From the NCBI GenBank assembly GCA_029555925.1, contig JAKPQU010000130.1, forward strand, positions 1-12,732: 12,732 bases of DNA, in the 5' to 3' direction. The notes beneath the pieces were generated by a model. That model was given only the letters and a program-made list of their open reading frames with translations. It was not told the DNA's origin and did not search any database. This DNA is from Bacillota bacterium (lineage in GTDB: Bacteria; Eremiobacterota; SpSt-956; JAKJGF01). Position numbers and translations under genes: made by a program. How positions within the stretch are numbered: position 1 is the first letter of the stretch; every line of letters begins with the position of its first letter. Positions 12,515-12,732 of the stretch are shown here, piece by piece.

Positions 12515-12664
12515 GTCTGCCTGCCTGATGCTCCGGAGAAAAAAATATCACGGCAGCACAAGGTATATTTTATTGAATTATAATGCAAAGTAGCATGATG
12601 TAAGCTGTAACTGTTATAAACGTTCCAGTTTAGATTTTTTTCTCCGGAGCATCAGGCGGCAGAC
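12515..12664. repeat. Element with ~31-bp terminal inverted repeats (MITE-like)
   Basis: The left arm 12515-12546 begins GTCTGCC, passes through CCTGATGCTCCGGAG and ends in A7T. It is the reverse complement of the right arm 12634-12664 apart from one extra T (12521-12522 region). About 87 AT-rich bases without an ORF lie between the arms. No clear target duplication is visible. It is probably a non-autonomous mobile element; as RNA it would form a long hairpin. Confidence 0.75.
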
Positions 12665-12714
12665 GGTATTTACCTATTATTCAAATTATTCGCTTTAATT
12701 AAAGCAATTTGGTA

Positions 12715-12732
12715 TAACGCGTAACGCGTGAT
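12715..12732. repeat. TAACGCG heptad repeats at the right edge
   Basis: Two perfect TAACGCG units followed by TGAT run off the end of the window. They belong to the same TRAYGCG heptad family as 8804-8831. Confidence 0.55.

Larger units (their letters stand above)
12356..12732. other. Non-coding right end of the window
   Basis: I see no supportable gene in these 377 bases. They hold a hairpin after the regulator gene (12389-12410), a long inverted-repeat element (12515-12664) and, at the very edge, heptad repeats (12715-12732). The stretch 12411-12510 contains only a 20-codon + strand frame and a short minus-strand frame, neither persuasive. Confidence 0.5.

Overview
The window looks like a low-GC bacterial chromosome segment, AT-rich between genes, with ATG, GTG and TTG starts and many rho-independent terminators. 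No gene fixes the phylum. Sigma-54 promoters, an NtrC-type regulator, TldD/TldE and CoaD only say that it is bacterial. It is a mosaic of ordinary housekeeping genes, unrecognised low-complexity proteins, an insertion sequence and several families of small palindromic repeats.

Layout. About 138-1339: an IS630/Tc1-mariner-type insertion sequence whose transposase is split over three frames at A-tracts. 1381-2345: an unrecognised Met-rich protein (1607-2260, +), with an ~85-bp hairpin repeat on each side. 2402-5105 (-): tldD followed immediately by tldE/pmbA, the two subunits of the Tld metalloprotease. 5106-5654: a non-coding stretch with a small inverted-repeat element. 5655-6152 (+): coaD (phosphopantetheine adenylyltransferase). 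6212-8453 (-): two paralogous low-complexity proteins of unknown function, rich in Lys/Ser/Ala/Gly/Met. 8736-8897: a second small inverted-repeat element. 8920-12355 (+): a membrane sensor histidine kinase and an NtrC-family sigma-54-dependent response regulator. 12356-12732: non-coding, with two hairpins and a ~150-bp element bounded by ~31-bp inverted repeats.

The most interesting feature is how the right half fits together. Both paralogs have a -24/-12 (sigma-54) promoter with exact GG-N10-GC spacing. Each promoter lies in a conserved ~73-bp block that aligns without gaps, and a GTCGAA-containing dyad sits about 100-120 bp upstream, where an enhancer for an NtrC-type activator would be. 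The only regulator in the window is a sigma-54 activator (REC-AAA+-Fis, GSFTGA loop), encoded divergently just upstream with its kinase. The inference is a compact sensory unit: membrane/GAF sensor kinase, NtrC-like regulator, then sigma-54 transcription of two disordered proteins that share three short conserved blocks. What these proteins do cannot be told from the sequence.
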